A stretch of 64,000 nt of DNA from Lactonifactor longoviformis DSM 17459 (GCF_900129135.1 NZ_FQVI01000006.1:1-64000); one strand, 5' to 3'. Counted from the stretch's first letter, positions 1 to 9,830 are shown. Translations and numbers: made by a program. Notes: generated from the sequence alone by a model not told the origin.

Positions 1-204
1 AAGAGCAATGGAGCGATGGTGACAGGCTGGCTGCTGGACGGAAAGACCTGGTATTATCTAAAGAGCAATGGAGCGATGGCCACAGGCTGGATCCAGGTTG
101 GAAAGACCTGGTATTACCTGAGAGGCAATGGAGCCATGGCTGCCAATACATGGATTGGAAAGTATTATGTAAACAAGAGCGGGGCCTGGACAAAAACAAG
201 GTAG
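1..204 (+). CDS. C-terminal end of a cell-wall-binding repeat protein (5' end outside window)
   Basis: The reading frame is open from base 1 and stops at 204, so only the tail is visible. It holds three 20-residue aromatic repeats of the type GWxxxGKTWYYLKxxGAMxT, then the terminal module ending SGAWTKTR. Such repeats (CW_binding_1 / choline-binding family) fix secreted proteins to the cell envelope. The DNA is nearly identical to the last 204 bases of the next gene (5865-6068), with only a few silent third-position changes. The catalytic part lies upstream, so the enzyme function is unknown. It probably belongs to the same class of wall-attached glycosidase as its downstream neighbour. Confidence 0.85.
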   Translation, partial: KSNGAMVTGWLLDGKTWYYLKSNGAMATGWIQVGKTWYYLRGNGAMAANTWIGKYYVNKSGAWTKTR

Positions 205-213
205 TGAAATGTG

Positions 214-247
214 CCGTCGGCTGCAGATTGCAGCCGGCGGTATATTT
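214..247 (+). terminator. Hairpin terminator after the first gene
   Basis: A 12-bp stem, 214-225 paired with 229-240, with a 3-base loop and one G-T pair, lies 10 bases after the stop codon. It is followed by a weak T-rich stretch (TATATTTGTTT). It probably ends the upstream transcript. Confidence 0.6.
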
Positions 248-536
248 GTTTGGTCCGCCCGGCAGTGCATACGCCAAACCGGTGAAAGTTTCGGATTCGC
301 CCGACGGTGGGAAAAATATAGGGGAGATATGAGAGGCTTCCGAATAGCTGACAGAAAATATTGCCGTATTCCTAATAATGAAAGACTAAGAATTCTGTCC
401 AAGATATAATGTCTATATAAAGATTCGCTTAAGTCTTCTTTGTAACAAAATGTAATGTATTGCAGCCGGGAAGACATGGCCAAAAGCTCAGGCCTGTCTT
501 CCCCTAAATTTTATTTAAGAAGGAGGCCTTTCCGCA
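248..536 (+). promoter_or_regulatory. Leader region of the GH2 gene: -10 box and 5' UTR hairpin
   Basis: This gap has no convincing gene. A perfect TATAAT lies at 405-410, but no good -35 box stands upstream. A hairpin at 468-503 pairs GGGAAGACATGGCC with GGCCTGTCTTCCC (one bulged T) and is followed by TAAATTTTATTT, which resembles a terminator or attenuator. The AAGGAGG ribosome site at 520-526 is ten bases before the ATG at 537. The hairpin ending 17 bases before the ribosome site may control read-through or translation; that is inference. Confidence 0.45.
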
Positions 537-3500
537 ATGGGAAAATGGAAAAGAGCATTAAGCCTTATGATGACAGGAGTTATATCTTTGCAGCTGGGCA
601 GTGTGACAGTATTGGCAGACAACCTGCCCCCCTCAGGTGAGACGACGGAGGCTCGGACAGAGGATGTTGAGATTGGCAGTGATGTGTGGGAGACGCCGGT
701 AATTCCAAAAGCAGCAAAGATTCTTTCCGGGGTAGAAAACAGTGAAATCAGCCTGAACGAGACGACCGGTGACGGAACCTGGAAATACCTGTATGACATT
801 CCTGACTATACGCTTCCGGAGGGAGTACCTGCCCCCACAGAGGAGGTGCAGGATTTTGATTTTAATGCCTGGGCTGAGATGGACTGGGAGAACATTAAGG
901 TGCCGGGAGAACCGCTGATGCAGGGATTTGATATTCAGGCAAATAATGAGTATTATTATCAGCGCAGTATTTCTGTTCCGGAGGACTTTGCCGGAAATAG
1001 GGTGCTGGTTAGATTTGACGGAGTGTACAGCAATGCAAGAGTGTGGATTAACGGAGAACATGTACGGACTCATGCGGGCGGCTTTACCACCTGGGACTGT
1101 GATATCACTGAGTATGCAGCGCCGGGAGAAACAGTTACGATGACCGTGGGAGTGGCTGAAATTTACTCCACAACAAAGGGAATCTGGAATCCGGATGGTA
1201 ATCCGGTGAACAATCCGTCAAATGCAACGGAATACGCACACCATAATATGGGAGGCATTAACCGGGATGTAAGCCTGGTAGCAATGCCTTTTGACTATAT
1301 TGCCCGCACTTATGTGAACACTGATTTTGATGAGACATTCACAGATGCCAGCCTGGAAGTAACTGCACAGCTTGGTATGATAACGGAGAACGCACAGCTT
1401 CAGGTGGAGCTTTTAGATGAGGGTCAGGTAGTCACTTCCGGGGAAATCGGATTTGAGAGAGAGGCAGCAGAGTTGAAAAATCTTCCTGAACTGATACAGG
1501 AGGCCGGTACACTTCTCTCTGAAAATGTAGATAACCTGTATGAAGGAATAAACGGCCAGACAGGGCAGTATTCAAAAGAGGCGTATGAGAAGCTGCTCCG
1601 GGAGCGCAACGAGGCACTCAAATTGATCGCGGGGTCCTCCGAACTTTCTGCGGCAAAGAAGCTTTCCCTGCCGGTAGAAGCACCCAAGAAGTGGGACGCA
1701 GAGCATCCCAACCTATATACCCTGAGGACGACTCTGGTGATAGATGGTAAAACAGTACAGGTAAATGAAGAAAACGTTGGCTTCCGTGAAATACAATACA
1801 GCGGAAAAGACGGCACAGATGTAAATAAGGTGTATGTAAACGGGAAAGAAGTCAAACTCAGGGGGACCTGCCGCCATGATGTATCGTATGATCTGGGACG
1901 GTCAATGACAAGGGAACAAAGTTATGCTGAGGCAGAGGCATATAAAAATGCCAATATCAACTTTATCCGTACATCTCATTACCCTGCTTCTGAGGACTTG
2001 CTGGATGCCTGCGATGAACTGGGAATCTATGTGGAACAGGAAACAGCAGTGTGCTTTCAGGGCTATGGCTCTGTCTATGGTTCATCTGTAAAAAGCAAGT
2101 ACGAAGATTTTCTTCCTCAGTTTACGGAGATGATTGAGCGGGACAGGAACCGTGCTTCAATTCTTATATGGTCTCTGGGCAATGAATCCAGTTACAGCGC
2201 CATAGCAGAGGAATCCGGAGGAAATGCTATCCAGGATGAGCGTGAGTATCTGAGAGATGTGGAAAATACCCGTCCTACGATCTTTAGCTGGCCAAACAGA
2301 GGGGAACCGGAAGGGTTTGTTGATATTTACAGTCAGCATTATGCAAACATTCTGGGCGGAATGGGGCGAAATGACAAGCCTGTTCTCCACGATGAGTATG
2401 CTCATATTTCATGCTATAATCTGGACGAACTCCAGAGGGATGTAAATGTCCGGAATTTCTGGGGCGAAGGACTGAAAAAGGGCTGGGAAAATATATTTAC
2501 TACGGAAGGTGCCCTGGGAGGAGCTTTGTGGGGAGGGATTGATGATGTGTTCTATATCCCCGAAGGTACCTCTGAGCGGTGGCAGTCACATTCAGACGGA
2601 CAGACTGCAGGCTATGGAGAATGGGGAAGTGTGCTGGATGCATATCTCCGTGAAAAGCCGGAAGCATACCTGACGAAAAAAGCTTATTCGCCGGTACGGG
2701 TGGATGAAGATAACTGTTATATATCAGGGGATACTATGAATATTCCTGTAAAGAACTGGTTTGATCATACAGATTTGAAGGAGCTTAAGGTGGAATATGC
2801 GGCCGACGGAGGAGAGACAAATACTTTAGAAGTGGCAGAAAGCATTGCCCCTCACAGCGAAGGCGTAATTACTGTTCCCGGTATATCCAAGGAAGCAAAG
2901 AGTGTAAACTTAAAATTCTATACCCCTGACGGCATTATGGTGGATGAATACAACGTTGCCCTTGCAGCGGTCCAGCATAAGTTTGCGGAGCCCAGTGAGA
3001 CCGCACCGTTAATTTCTTCTAATGAGGAGACAAACGAAATCATAGTGAGCGGCGAAGGGTTCTCTGTGGCTTTCAGCACAGTGACAGGTCTTATCAACAG
3101 CGGGAATTTTAAAGACGGTGCCCTGATTACAGGAGGTCCATATCTCCACGTGACAGGCATGAACCTGGGAGAGTGGACACCTGCAGAAAGCGGTGGAATT
3201 ACGGTGGATTTGCAGGATAATTATGCACTGGCTACCTTAAACGGAACCTATCAGAACGGACAGGGTGTGCGATTTGATATGAAAATATCAGGAAATGGCA
3301 TCATCACTACAGACTATACGCTGACCACAGAGCCTGCCGTGAAAACAGGACTTCGGGAGGTGGGAATCAGCTTTGATATCCCAAAAGAGGCAAAAAGCGT
3401 AAGCTGGCTGCGTGATGGCCTGTATAGTGCATATCCGGAGGACCATATCGGACGAAATGAAGGACTGGCATTAAAAACCAGAGAGGGAGCGGAAGAGACA

Positions 3501-6068
3501 CCGGATCAATACGGTGTACTGCCTCAATGGCCGTGGAAAGATGACATGAAGAATTATTTTGTGTATTCTTCGGAGGACCCCAACAACGGTCTGGTGACCA
3601 ATGACTTTAAGACTATGCGTGAGCATGTCTGGTACTATGATGTTAACTATGGAGATAAGGAAGATTCTCCACGCATCAGTGTAGAATCCCCGGATGCCGG
3701 TGTAGCGGCCCGGGTGAGTGTTACCTATGACCGTGGATATATTGACGACAGAGATGCAAGGATAACATATAGCGGAGGATGGGCCCCTTACGATTCTAAT
3801 TCTGATTATGCAGGAACAGAAACATTCAGTACCAAGCTTGGCGATACCTGTGAATTTACCTTTGAGGGAACGGGTGTGCGGTATATCGGGGCAAAACAGA
3901 AAAATACAGGCAAGGTAAAAGTCTATATCGACGGAGCATTCATGGAGGAGGTTGATACCTACAGCGATCTTGGAAATGATTTAAAACAGGCGGTAATCTA
4001 TAGCATAGACGGGTTAGAGAACGGGGAACATACCATTAAATTGGAGACTTCAGGAGGAAATGCAGACTGTATCGTTGTAGATGCCTTTGAGGTACTCAGG
4101 GAAGGCGGATCTGCAGCCACGGAAGAAGCACAGCTGATTATAAACAACCAGTGGTATTATCCGAACCTCGGATGGGGTAATTATACAGGAATTGACGGAA
4201 AATTGGAACAGGGCACGACCGGGACAGCAACGATACGCCTGACAAACGGGAAAAATTATTCCACAGAAACAATCCCCACCCTGACTAATGTAACGGTGGC
4301 AGAGGAAGGGGATTCTAAGCTGAAAGTCACTTATAACCTGAGCCACGCAGATGAGAGCACAGGGGTGGAACTGCAGTGGTACCGTACCGCAATTGGTGAT
4401 CCGGATTCTAAGACTCAGGCTATTGAAGGAGCAACCGGGGAAACTCTTGATATTTCTGAATTGTACGGCGACAGGATATATTGTACTGCCACAATGAAGC
4501 GGGGAGAGACTGCAGGGACTCCTGTTAAGAGTAATATAATAGAGACAGGCAATTGTGTGATTTATGATATTCTGGCAGATTCGCAGGAATTTCAGTTTAC
4601 CGGGACAGCGGGAAGTGACTATTTTACAGACAAGAATCAACCCTGGACGGGAAATGCTTATGGAAAAACAGTCACTTATCTGGCAAATAATAATGCAAAA
4701 GTAGACTTCACTTTTACCGGTGATGGGATACGATGGATAGGTGCCAAAGAAAACAATCAGGGAATCGTAAAAATTACTGTGGATGGAGAGGAGCCAGTGG
4801 AAATTGACCTGTATGACGGAGAGGTTTCTACAACTCACCAAATCAATGAAATCTTGTTTGAACAGGTATGGGATACAGTGGGAGAGCATACTATCACTGT
4901 TGAACATACTGGTAAGAAACATCCCGGTTCATCGGGCACCTTTATTAGTATGGATATCTTTGTGGTAATGGGCGAGGGTGCTGCCGGTGTAAATATGCAG
5001 GGAGATACCTCCCTGTCTGAGGAAGTGCCTGAAGAGACAGACCCGCAGGAGCCTCAGACGGACCCTGCCGGAGAGGAACCGGAAGCGGAGGATCAGAGCG
5101 AAGATGTGCAGCCTGTACAGGAGGCAGAGCCGGAAGAAGAGGAATCCACACAGGAAGCAAGAAGAACCGGTGACAGCTTTGAGAGAAGGATGGCCTCTGC
5201 AGGACTTATCAATGAGAGCATGGCAAAAGGCAATGCAGAAAAGGCAAAATCTGCCGTGGATGCATCCGCAGTAGATACAGCAATCAAAGAACTGAGCGGT
5301 GCCATTCAGGAATTTAAGGATTCCAGAATTGATAAGATAACACCCCACTGGGTGCAGGAGGGCAGCCGCTGGAGATATCAGAATGCGGACGGCAGCTGGA
5401 GCAGGAACACCTGGCAGTCCATCGGCGGAGTTTGGTATTACTTTGATAATGACGGGTATATGAAGACAGGCTGGCTGTTGGACGGAAAGACCTGGTACTA
5501 TCTGAAGAACGACGGGGCCATGGCAACGGGCTGGATCCAGGACGGAAAGACCTGGTATTATCTGAAGAGCAGCGGAGCGATGGCAACGGGCTGGCTGTTA
5601 GACGGAAAGACCTGGTACTATCTGAAGAACGACGGGGCCATGGCAACGGGCTGGATCCAGGACGGAAAGACCTGGTATTACCTGAAGGGTAACGGAGCGA
5701 TGGCCACAGGCTGGCTGCAGTTAGGAAAGACCTGGTATTATCTGAAGAGCAGCGGAGCGATGGCAACGGGCTGGCTGTTAGACGGAAAGACCTGGTATTA
5801 TCTGAAGAGCAGCGGAGCGATGGCAACGGGCTGGCTGTTAGACGGAAAGACCTGGTACTATCTGAAGAGCAATGGAGCGATGGTGACAGGCTGGCTGCTG
5901 GACGGAAAGACCTGGTATTATCTAAAGAGCAATGGAGCGATGGCCACAGGCTGGATCCAGGTTGGAAAGACGTGGTATTACCTGAGGGGCAATGGAGCCA
6001 TGGCTGCCAATACATGGATTGGAAAGTATTATGTAAATAAGAGCGGGGCCTGGACCAAGACTAGGTAA
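537..6068 (+). CDS. Secreted wall-bound glycoside hydrolase family 2 (beta-galactosidase-like), 1843 aa
   Basis: This is a large extracellular beta-glycosidase. A signal peptide spans residues 1-28. The GH2 sugar-binding domain lies at about 75-250, followed by the Ig-like domain, which carries a 60-residue helical insertion near 315-375, and then the TIM barrel at about 430-740. Glu550 in the motif SLGNES is the expected acid/base, and Glu620 in HDEYAH the expected nucleophile; the 70-residue spacing fits the family. Further beta domains follow. Two related galactose-binding-like modules lie at about 1078-1190 and 1340-1477, then an acidic linker, a helical FIVAR-like segment (about 1540-1600) and wall-binding repeats (1603-1843) ending SGAWTKTR. 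The AAGGAGG site supports the ATG at 537. Substrate could be a beta-galactoside or another GH2 substrate; the sequence does not decide. Confidence 0.9.
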   Translation: MGKWKRALSLMMTGVISLQLGSVTVLADNLPPSGETTEARTEDVEIGSDVWETPVIPKAAKILSGVENSEISLNETTGDGTWKYLYDIPDYTLPEGVPAPTEEVQDFDFNAWAEMDWENIKVPGEPLMQGFDIQANNEYYYQRSISVPEDFAGNRVLVRFDGVYSNARVWINGEHVRTHAGGFTTWDCDITEYAAPGETVTMTVGVAEIYSTTKGIWNPDGNPVNNPSNATEYAHHNMGGINRDVSLVAMPFDYIARTYVNTDFDETFTDASLEVTAQLGMITENAQLQVELLDEGQVVTSGEIGFEREAAELKNLPELIQEAGTLLSENVDNLYEGINGQTGQYSKEAYEKLLRERNEALKLIAGSSELSAAKKLSLPVEAPKKWDAEHPNLYTLRTTLVIDGKTVQVNEENVGFREIQYSGKDGTDVNKVYVNGKEVKLRGTCRHDVSYDLGRSMTREQSYAEAEAYKNANINFIRTSHYPASEDLLDACDELGIYVEQETAVCFQGYGSVYGSSVKSKYEDFLPQFTEMIERDRNRASILIWSLGNESSYSAIAEESGGNAIQDEREYLRDVENTRPTIFSWPNRGEPEGFVDIYSQHYANILGGMGRNDKPVLHDEYAHISCYNLDELQRDVNVRNFWGEGLKKGWENIFTTEGALGGALWGGIDDVFYIPEGTSERWQSHSDGQTAGYGEWGSVLDAYLREKPEAYLTKKAYSPVRVDEDNCYISGDTMNIPVKNWFDHTDLKELKVEYAADGGETNTLEVAESIAPHSEGVITVPGISKEAKSVNLKFYTPDGIMVDEYNVALAAVQHKFAEPSETAPLISSNEETNEIIVSGEGFSVAFSTVTGLINSGNFKDGALITGGPYLHVTGMNLGEWTPAESGGITVDLQDNYALATLNGTYQNGQGVRFDMKISGNGIITTDYTLTTEPAVKTGLREVGISFDIPKEAKSVSWLRDGLYSAYPEDHIGRNEGLALKTREGAEETPDQYGVLPQWPWKDDMKNYFVYSSEDPNNGLVTNDFKTMREHVWYYDVNYGDKEDSPRISVESPDAGVAARVSVTYDRGYIDDRDARITYSGGWAPYDSNSDYAGTETFSTKLGDTCEFTFEGTGVRYIGAKQKNTGKVKVYIDGAFMEEVDTYSDLGNDLKQAVIYSIDGLENGEHTIKLETSGGNADCIVVDAFEVLREGGSAATEEAQLIINNQWYYPNLGWGNYTGIDGKLEQGTTGTATIRLTNGKNYSTETIPTLTNVTVAEEGDSKLKVTYNLSHADESTGVELQWYRTAIGDPDSKTQAIEGATGETLDISELYGDRIYCTATMKRGETAGTPVKSNIIETGNCVIYDILADSQEFQFTGTAGSDYFTDKNQPWTGNAYGKTVTYLANNNAKVDFTFTGDGIRWIGAKENNQGIVKITVDGEEPVEIDLYDGEVSTTHQINEILFEQVWDTVGEHTITVEHTGKKHPGSSGTFISMDIFVVMGEGAAGVNMQGDTSLSEEVPEETDPQEPQTDPAGEEPEAEDQSEDVQPVQEAEPEEEESTQEARRTGDSFERRMASAGLINESMAKGNAEKAKSAVDASAVDTAIKELSGAIQEFKDSRIDKITPHWVQEGSRWRYQNADGSWSRNTWQSIGGVWYYFDNDGYMKTGWLLDGKTWYYLKNDGAMATGWIQDGKTWYYLKSSGAMATGWLLDGKTWYYLKNDGAMATGWIQDGKTWYYLKGNGAMATGWLQLGKTWYYLKSSGAMATGWLLDGKTWYYLKSSGAMATGWLLDGKTWYYLKSNGAMVTGWLLDGKTWYYLKSNGAMATGWIQVGKTWYYLRGNGAMAANTWIGKYYVNKSGAWTKTR
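5464..6014 (+). repeat. Nine 60-bp tandem repeats coding wall-binding modules
   Basis: Consecutive 60-base units each code a 20-residue GW...WYYLK..GAMATGW module. Several units are almost identical at DNA level and alternate between LLDGKTWYYL and IQDGKTWYYL types, which suggests recent expansion by recombination. They are coding repeats within the GH2 gene. Confidence 0.85.
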
Positions 6069-6077
6069 GTTGTAAAA

Positions 6078-6140
6078 AAAGGGCAAGGAGCTGGTGCAAA
6101 CGGATTATGGATATCCGGGAGCAGCAGCTCCTTGCCCTTT
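6078..6140. terminator. Long-loop inverted repeat after the GH2 gene
   Basis: AAAGGGCAAGGAGCTG at 6078-6093 pairs perfectly with 6125-6140, giving a 16-bp stem with a 31-base loop. There is no T-run directly after the stem; TTTTTT comes ten bases later. It starts ten bases after the stop codon, so a terminator is the simplest reading. Confidence 0.55.
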
Positions 6141-6209
6141 CCGGAAGGTATTTTTTGCATAGATGGAAATAATCTCCGTCAAGATAGGAGCGCCGCTCTG
6201 CGGGCGGTA

Positions 6210-6218
6210 TGGTATAAT
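6210..6218 (+). promoter_or_regulatory. Extended -10 promoter for the AraC-UroD-ABC operon
   Basis: TGGTATAAT is an extended -10 box (TG-N-TATAAT). No clear -35 box is visible, as is common for extended -10 promoters. It is 115 bases before the AraC-family gene; the AT-rich leader between them (6219-6332) shows no gene. Confidence 0.45.
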
Positions 6219-6332
6219 AAATCAACTAAATTGTTAAATTTGCAAAAAAATAATTCCGAAAATTACACAAAATATTGGACGTTTTTCCTAATAACGGAAG
6301 CATTACAGGAAGCAAAAGGGTAAAATACACTT

Positions 6333-7211
6333 ATGAAGAATGAGCTTAAGCAATCTTTATTAGACATTTTAGGCAGTCCAGAATTTGACATTCATATCAG
6401 GAATGCAGGGAAGTTCCGCTTCCCAATCAACTATTTGTTTGGTGTACACAGTCACATTGAATTCGAAATGAATTACATTAACTCCGGCAACTGCGTCATG
6501 GAGATTGGAGGTGTTCTTACATCACTGAAGCAGGGGGATTGTGTTATCATTTCGCCGAATATCCCACATTATTTTATGGTTGGAATGCAGAGAGGGTGCA
6601 GTATTGTACAGCTGGAATATTCCATGAATCTGCCGGACCATATCGCGGATACGTTTCGGTTCATGTATGGCAAAAGAGAGTACATACAAATTACAGACAG
6701 TGCATCCATTGGAAATGTTATGGAGGGAATCTGCCGCTGCTTTCGGGAAGAGAAGCCTGACCTATATATGAAGCCGCAGCTGGAGTTTGGGTTTGCACAA
6801 TTATATATGGCATTGGCCTATATCCTGGAGGAGGAAGCAAAAACAGATGTAAGTAAATTATTAAACAGACAGAGCCAGCTCCTTCGTTATATTAACGAGT
6901 ACTATGACAGTAAGCTTAATATCGAAGAACTTGCAGAGAATTTCGGAGTTAGCTCTCGCAGTGTCCGCAAATATTTTGAAGAAAATCTGGGTATGAGCTG
7001 CACAGAATATATTACAATGCTGCGGATGGAAAAAGCGAAAGGGCTGTTGTGGAATTCCAAGAGAAGTATTACGGATATTGCCATAACAGTTGGGTACAGC
7101 AGTTCACAGTATTTCAACAATGTTTTTAGGCAGTATACGGGAATGACACCCGGTAAATTCAGAAGTAGCTGGCGAGGTGTGATTGCAGAGGAGAGACTAC
7201 TTTATGAATAA
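6333..7211 (+). CDS. AraC-family transcriptional regulator, 292 aa
   Basis: A sugar-sensing type transcription regulator. The N-terminal half (about 20-110) has the small beta-strand pattern of an AraC cupin ligand domain. The C-terminal 100 residues hold two helix-turn-helix motifs (LNIEELAENFGVSSRSVRKYF and the SITDIAITVGYSSSQYF type), ending with the usual YTGMTPGKFR. It overlaps the next gene by eight bases, so it is co-transcribed with a UroD-like protein and an ABC sugar importer and most likely controls them. The effector is unknown. The ribosome site (AAAAGGG) is only moderate. Confidence 0.9.
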   Translation: MKNELKQSLLDILGSPEFDIHIRNAGKFRFPINYLFGVHSHIEFEMNYINSGNCVMEIGGVLTSLKQGDCVIISPNIPHYFMVGMQRGCSIVQLEYSMNLPDHIADTFRFMYGKREYIQITDSASIGNVMEGICRCFREEKPDLYMKPQLEFGFAQLYMALAYILEEEAKTDVSKLLNRQSQLLRYINEYYDSKLNIEELAENFGVSSRSVRKYFEENLGMSCTEYITMLRMEKAKGLLWNSKRSITDIAITVGYSSSQYFNNVFRQYTGMTPGKFRSSWRGVIAEERLLYE

Positions 7212-8286
7212 ACGAGAAAATTTGCTGAGGGCTCTACGCAGGGAAAAACCCGAATATGTCCCATGTGACTTTGAGTTATGTCCGGCTCACATTGATGCTT
7301 TTGAAAAAGCTCATGGAACCAGAAACTTTCGGGAATATTACGATTTTGCCTGCAGGTATATAGAGCTGAAACCTTCACAGCATGTGAATGATTACAGCAA
7401 ATACTATGAGGATGTGGAAGGTCCCATAGAACCCCTGGACTGGAATCCGGAATGGGGAGTGATGGGAAAAAGGGGTACCGTAGCCCATTTCCAGGAAATG
7501 ATTCATCCCATGCGGAACTTTGAGACAGAGGAGGAAATTGAGGAATATCCGTTTCCTGATATGAACGCAGACTACCGCTGGGAAGGGCTGAAGGAGGAAA
7601 ATGACAGTCTGATCCGCCAGGGTTATGCAACAGCAGCCTTTATGGAAATGACCATATTTGAACTCTGCTGGTATCTTAGGGGAATGGAAGAATTCATGAT
7701 GGGTTTTTATGTTGACCCGGAATTCAACGACAAACTGATGGACAAAATTACGGATATCCGTATAGAGATGGCCAGAAGATATGCACAGGTAGGCGTGGAC
7801 ATTCTGATGCTGGGGGATGATGTATCTACCCAGGAGGACATGATGATGAGTCCCGACCTGTGGAGAAGTACATTAAAACCAAGGCTTGCGAAGATTATTC
7901 AGGCAGCCAGAGAAGTAAAAGAAGACATTCTTATCTTTTACCACGGAGACGGCAATCTGGAACGCATTATTCCTGACTTAATTGAGATTGGCGTAGATGT
8001 TCTGAATCCGGTGCAGCCGGAATGTGTGGATCCTTTTAAGGTAAAGGAGCTTTACGGTGACCAATTATCTTTTTGGGGATGTGTAGGCACACAGACCACG
8101 ATGCCTTTTGGAACAAAAGAAGAGATTTTTGATGTTTGCAAAAAATTAATCTGTGAGGTGGGCAAAGGGGGAGGCCTTTTGATCGCCCCTACTCACGTAA
8201 TCGAGCCGGAGGTGCCCTATGAGAATGTAGAAGCCTTTCTGCAGGCCATAGACACGTACGGCAAATATGAGAATGTAAGTAACTAA
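7204..8286 (+). CDS. Uroporphyrinogen decarboxylase (UroD/MtaA)-family protein, 360 aa
   Basis: Belongs to the UroD superfamily, which includes heme UroD and corrinoid-dependent methyltransferases such as MtaA. The N-terminus NKRENLLRALRREKPEYVP is the family hallmark, and the C-terminal half has the usual GVDVLNPVQ and WGCVGTQTTMPFGT barrel motifs. The MtaA zinc motif HxCG is replaced by HGDG, so neither a standard decarboxylase nor an MtaA-type role is safe. ATG at 7204 is chosen over the earlier TTG at 7183 because GAGGAGAG precedes it at good spacing. The gene lies between an AraC regulator and an ABC importer in one operon, so a role in processing the imported compound is likely but unproven. 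Confidence 0.8.
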   Translation: MNKRENLLRALRREKPEYVPCDFELCPAHIDAFEKAHGTRNFREYYDFACRYIELKPSQHVNDYSKYYEDVEGPIEPLDWNPEWGVMGKRGTVAHFQEMIHPMRNFETEEEIEEYPFPDMNADYRWEGLKEENDSLIRQGYATAAFMEMTIFELCWYLRGMEEFMMGFYVDPEFNDKLMDKITDIRIEMARRYAQVGVDILMLGDDVSTQEDMMMSPDLWRSTLKPRLAKIIQAAREVKEDILIFYHGDGNLERIIPDLIEIGVDVLNPVQPECVDPFKVKELYGDQLSFWGCVGTQTTMPFGTKEEIFDVCKKLICEVGKGGGLLIAPTHVIEPEVPYENVEAFLQAIDTYGKYENVSN

Positions 8287-8321
8287 GACAGACAAAGGAG
8301 AGTTCTTCAAGGAGGAAAAGC

Positions 8322-9830
8322 ATGGGAAGTGTGTTGGAATTCCAAAATATAACGAAATATTTTCCGGGCGTGAAGGCGCTGGACAATATTTGTTTTAAAG
8401 CCCATAGCGGTGAAGTTCTCGCGTTTCTGGGGGAAAATGGAGCAGGCAAATCTACACTGCTGAAGGTACTGAACGGAGACTACAGGCCAGATGGAGGAAA
8501 ATATCTGCTGGATGGAGAGGAAAAACATTTCCACACACCCCATGAAGCAATCGAGGAAGGCATTAGTGTAATTTATCAGGAACGGCAGATTCTGCTGGAG
8601 CTCAGCGTGGCAGAGAACATCTTTCTGGGAAGGATGCCGGCGAACCAGTTAGGGGTCATCAATGTCCGCAAAGCCAATGAGATGGCGCAGAAGATTATTG
8701 ACGACTTCGGACTGCCCATAGCGCCGTCCACAAAAGTAAAGGATCTAAGCATTGCCCATCAGCAGATGGTAGAGATTATGAAGGCCTACAGCAGGGAGAA
8801 CCTTAAGGTAATCTGCTTCGATGAGCCCACAGCCAGCTTAAGTGACGCGGAGATTGATATGCTCTTCGCGATTATTGAAAAGCTGAAGGCACAGGGCAAG
8901 ATCATTATTTATGTTTCCCACCGGATGAACGAGATTCGGCGTATTACAGACAAGGTTGCCATCTTTAAGGATGGATGTTACATAGACACCGTGGTCACAA
9001 AGGATACACCGGAAGACGTTATGATTAAAATGATGGTGGGCCGGGATTTGGGAGATATCTATGAGAAACTGGACAGAGAGAAAGAGATCGGCGATGTACT
9101 TTTAGAAGTGAAGAATGTCTCTTCCGACTATGTAAAGGAAGTCTCCTTTACCCTCAGAAAGGGAGAAGTGCTGGGATTCTCAGGCCTGGTAGGCGCAGGG
9201 CGGACAGAAGTCATGCGGGCGATTATCGGTGCAGACACCATGCGCACAGGGGAAGTTTATCTGGAAGGGAAAAAGATTGTGAACCGGTCGCCGAAACATG
9301 CGGTGGACAACGGAATCGTTCTGGTTCCGGAAGACAGGAAACTCCAGGGGATTATTTCCAACCTGAGTGTTGCGGGGAATATTAACATTTCTCTTTTGAA
9401 CAAGAATGCGAATAAACTGGGAATTATTGATCACAAAAAGGAAACGGAGGAAGCATATAAAGGAATTGAGAATTTTAAAATTAAGACCCCCTCTCCGGAT
9501 AAGAAAATCGTAGAGCTTTCCGGAGGAAATCAGCAGAAATGTATCGTGGCCAGGTGGATAGCCACCAACCCTAAGGTGCTGATACTAGACGAACCTACAA
9601 AGGGTATTGATGTGGGGGCGAAGTCAGAATTCTATAACATGATTTGTGAATTTGCTAAGCAGGGACTGGGTGTTATACTGATCTCCTCGGAGCTTCCCGA
9701 GGTAATCGGACTCTCAGACAGAATCATTGTGATGAAATCGCTCAGGATAGCCGGAGAGGTGTCCAGAGAAGAAGCAACAGAGGACAGGTTATTAAGTTTG
9801 GGTATGATAGGAGAGGACAAGAATGAGTAA
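8322..9830 (+). CDS. Sugar ABC transporter ATP-binding protein (RbsA/MglA type), 502 aa
   Basis: Double-ATPase subunit of a ribose/galactose-type sugar importer, acting on the inner face of the membrane. The first cassette has Walker A GENGAGKST at residues 37-45, signature LSIAHQQMVEI and Walker B VICFDEPTASL. The second has the degenerate Walker A GLVGAGRTE usual in this family, signature LSGGNQQK and Walker B VLILDEPTKGIDVGAK. Length is typical. An AAGGAGG site precedes the ATG. It overlaps the permease gene by eight bases. The substrate cannot be read from this subunit. Confidence 0.95.
   Translation: MGSVLEFQNITKYFPGVKALDNICFKAHSGEVLAFLGENGAGKSTLLKVLNGDYRPDGGKYLLDGEEKHFHTPHEAIEEGISVIYQERQILLELSVAENIFLGRMPANQLGVINVRKANEMAQKIIDDFGLPIAPSTKVKDLSIAHQQMVEIMKAYSRENLKVICFDEPTASLSDAEIDMLFAIIEKLKAQGKIIIYVSHRMNEIRRITDKVAIFKDGCYIDTVVTKDTPEDVMIKMMVGRDLGDIYEKLDREKEIGDVLLEVKNVSSDYVKEVSFTLRKGEVLGFSGLVGAGRTEVMRAIIGADTMRTGEVYLEGKKIVNRSPKHAVDNGIVLVPEDRKLQGIISNLSVAGNINISLLNKNANKLGIIDHKKETEEAYKGIENFKIKTPSPDKKIVELSGGNQQKCIVARWIATNPKVLILDEPTKGIDVGAKSEFYNMICEFAKQGLGVILISSELPEVIGLSDRIIVMKSLRIAGEVSREEATEDRLLSLGMIGEDKNE

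Noticed and set aside
4050-4922. A 290-codon minus-strand frame within the GH2 gene
   Set aside because: Antisense to the second carbohydrate-binding-like modules; no start signal or domain.
5464-6014. Regular 60-bp repeats that could suggest a CRISPR-like array
   Set aside because: There are no unique spacers, and every unit codes a wall-binding module in frame.
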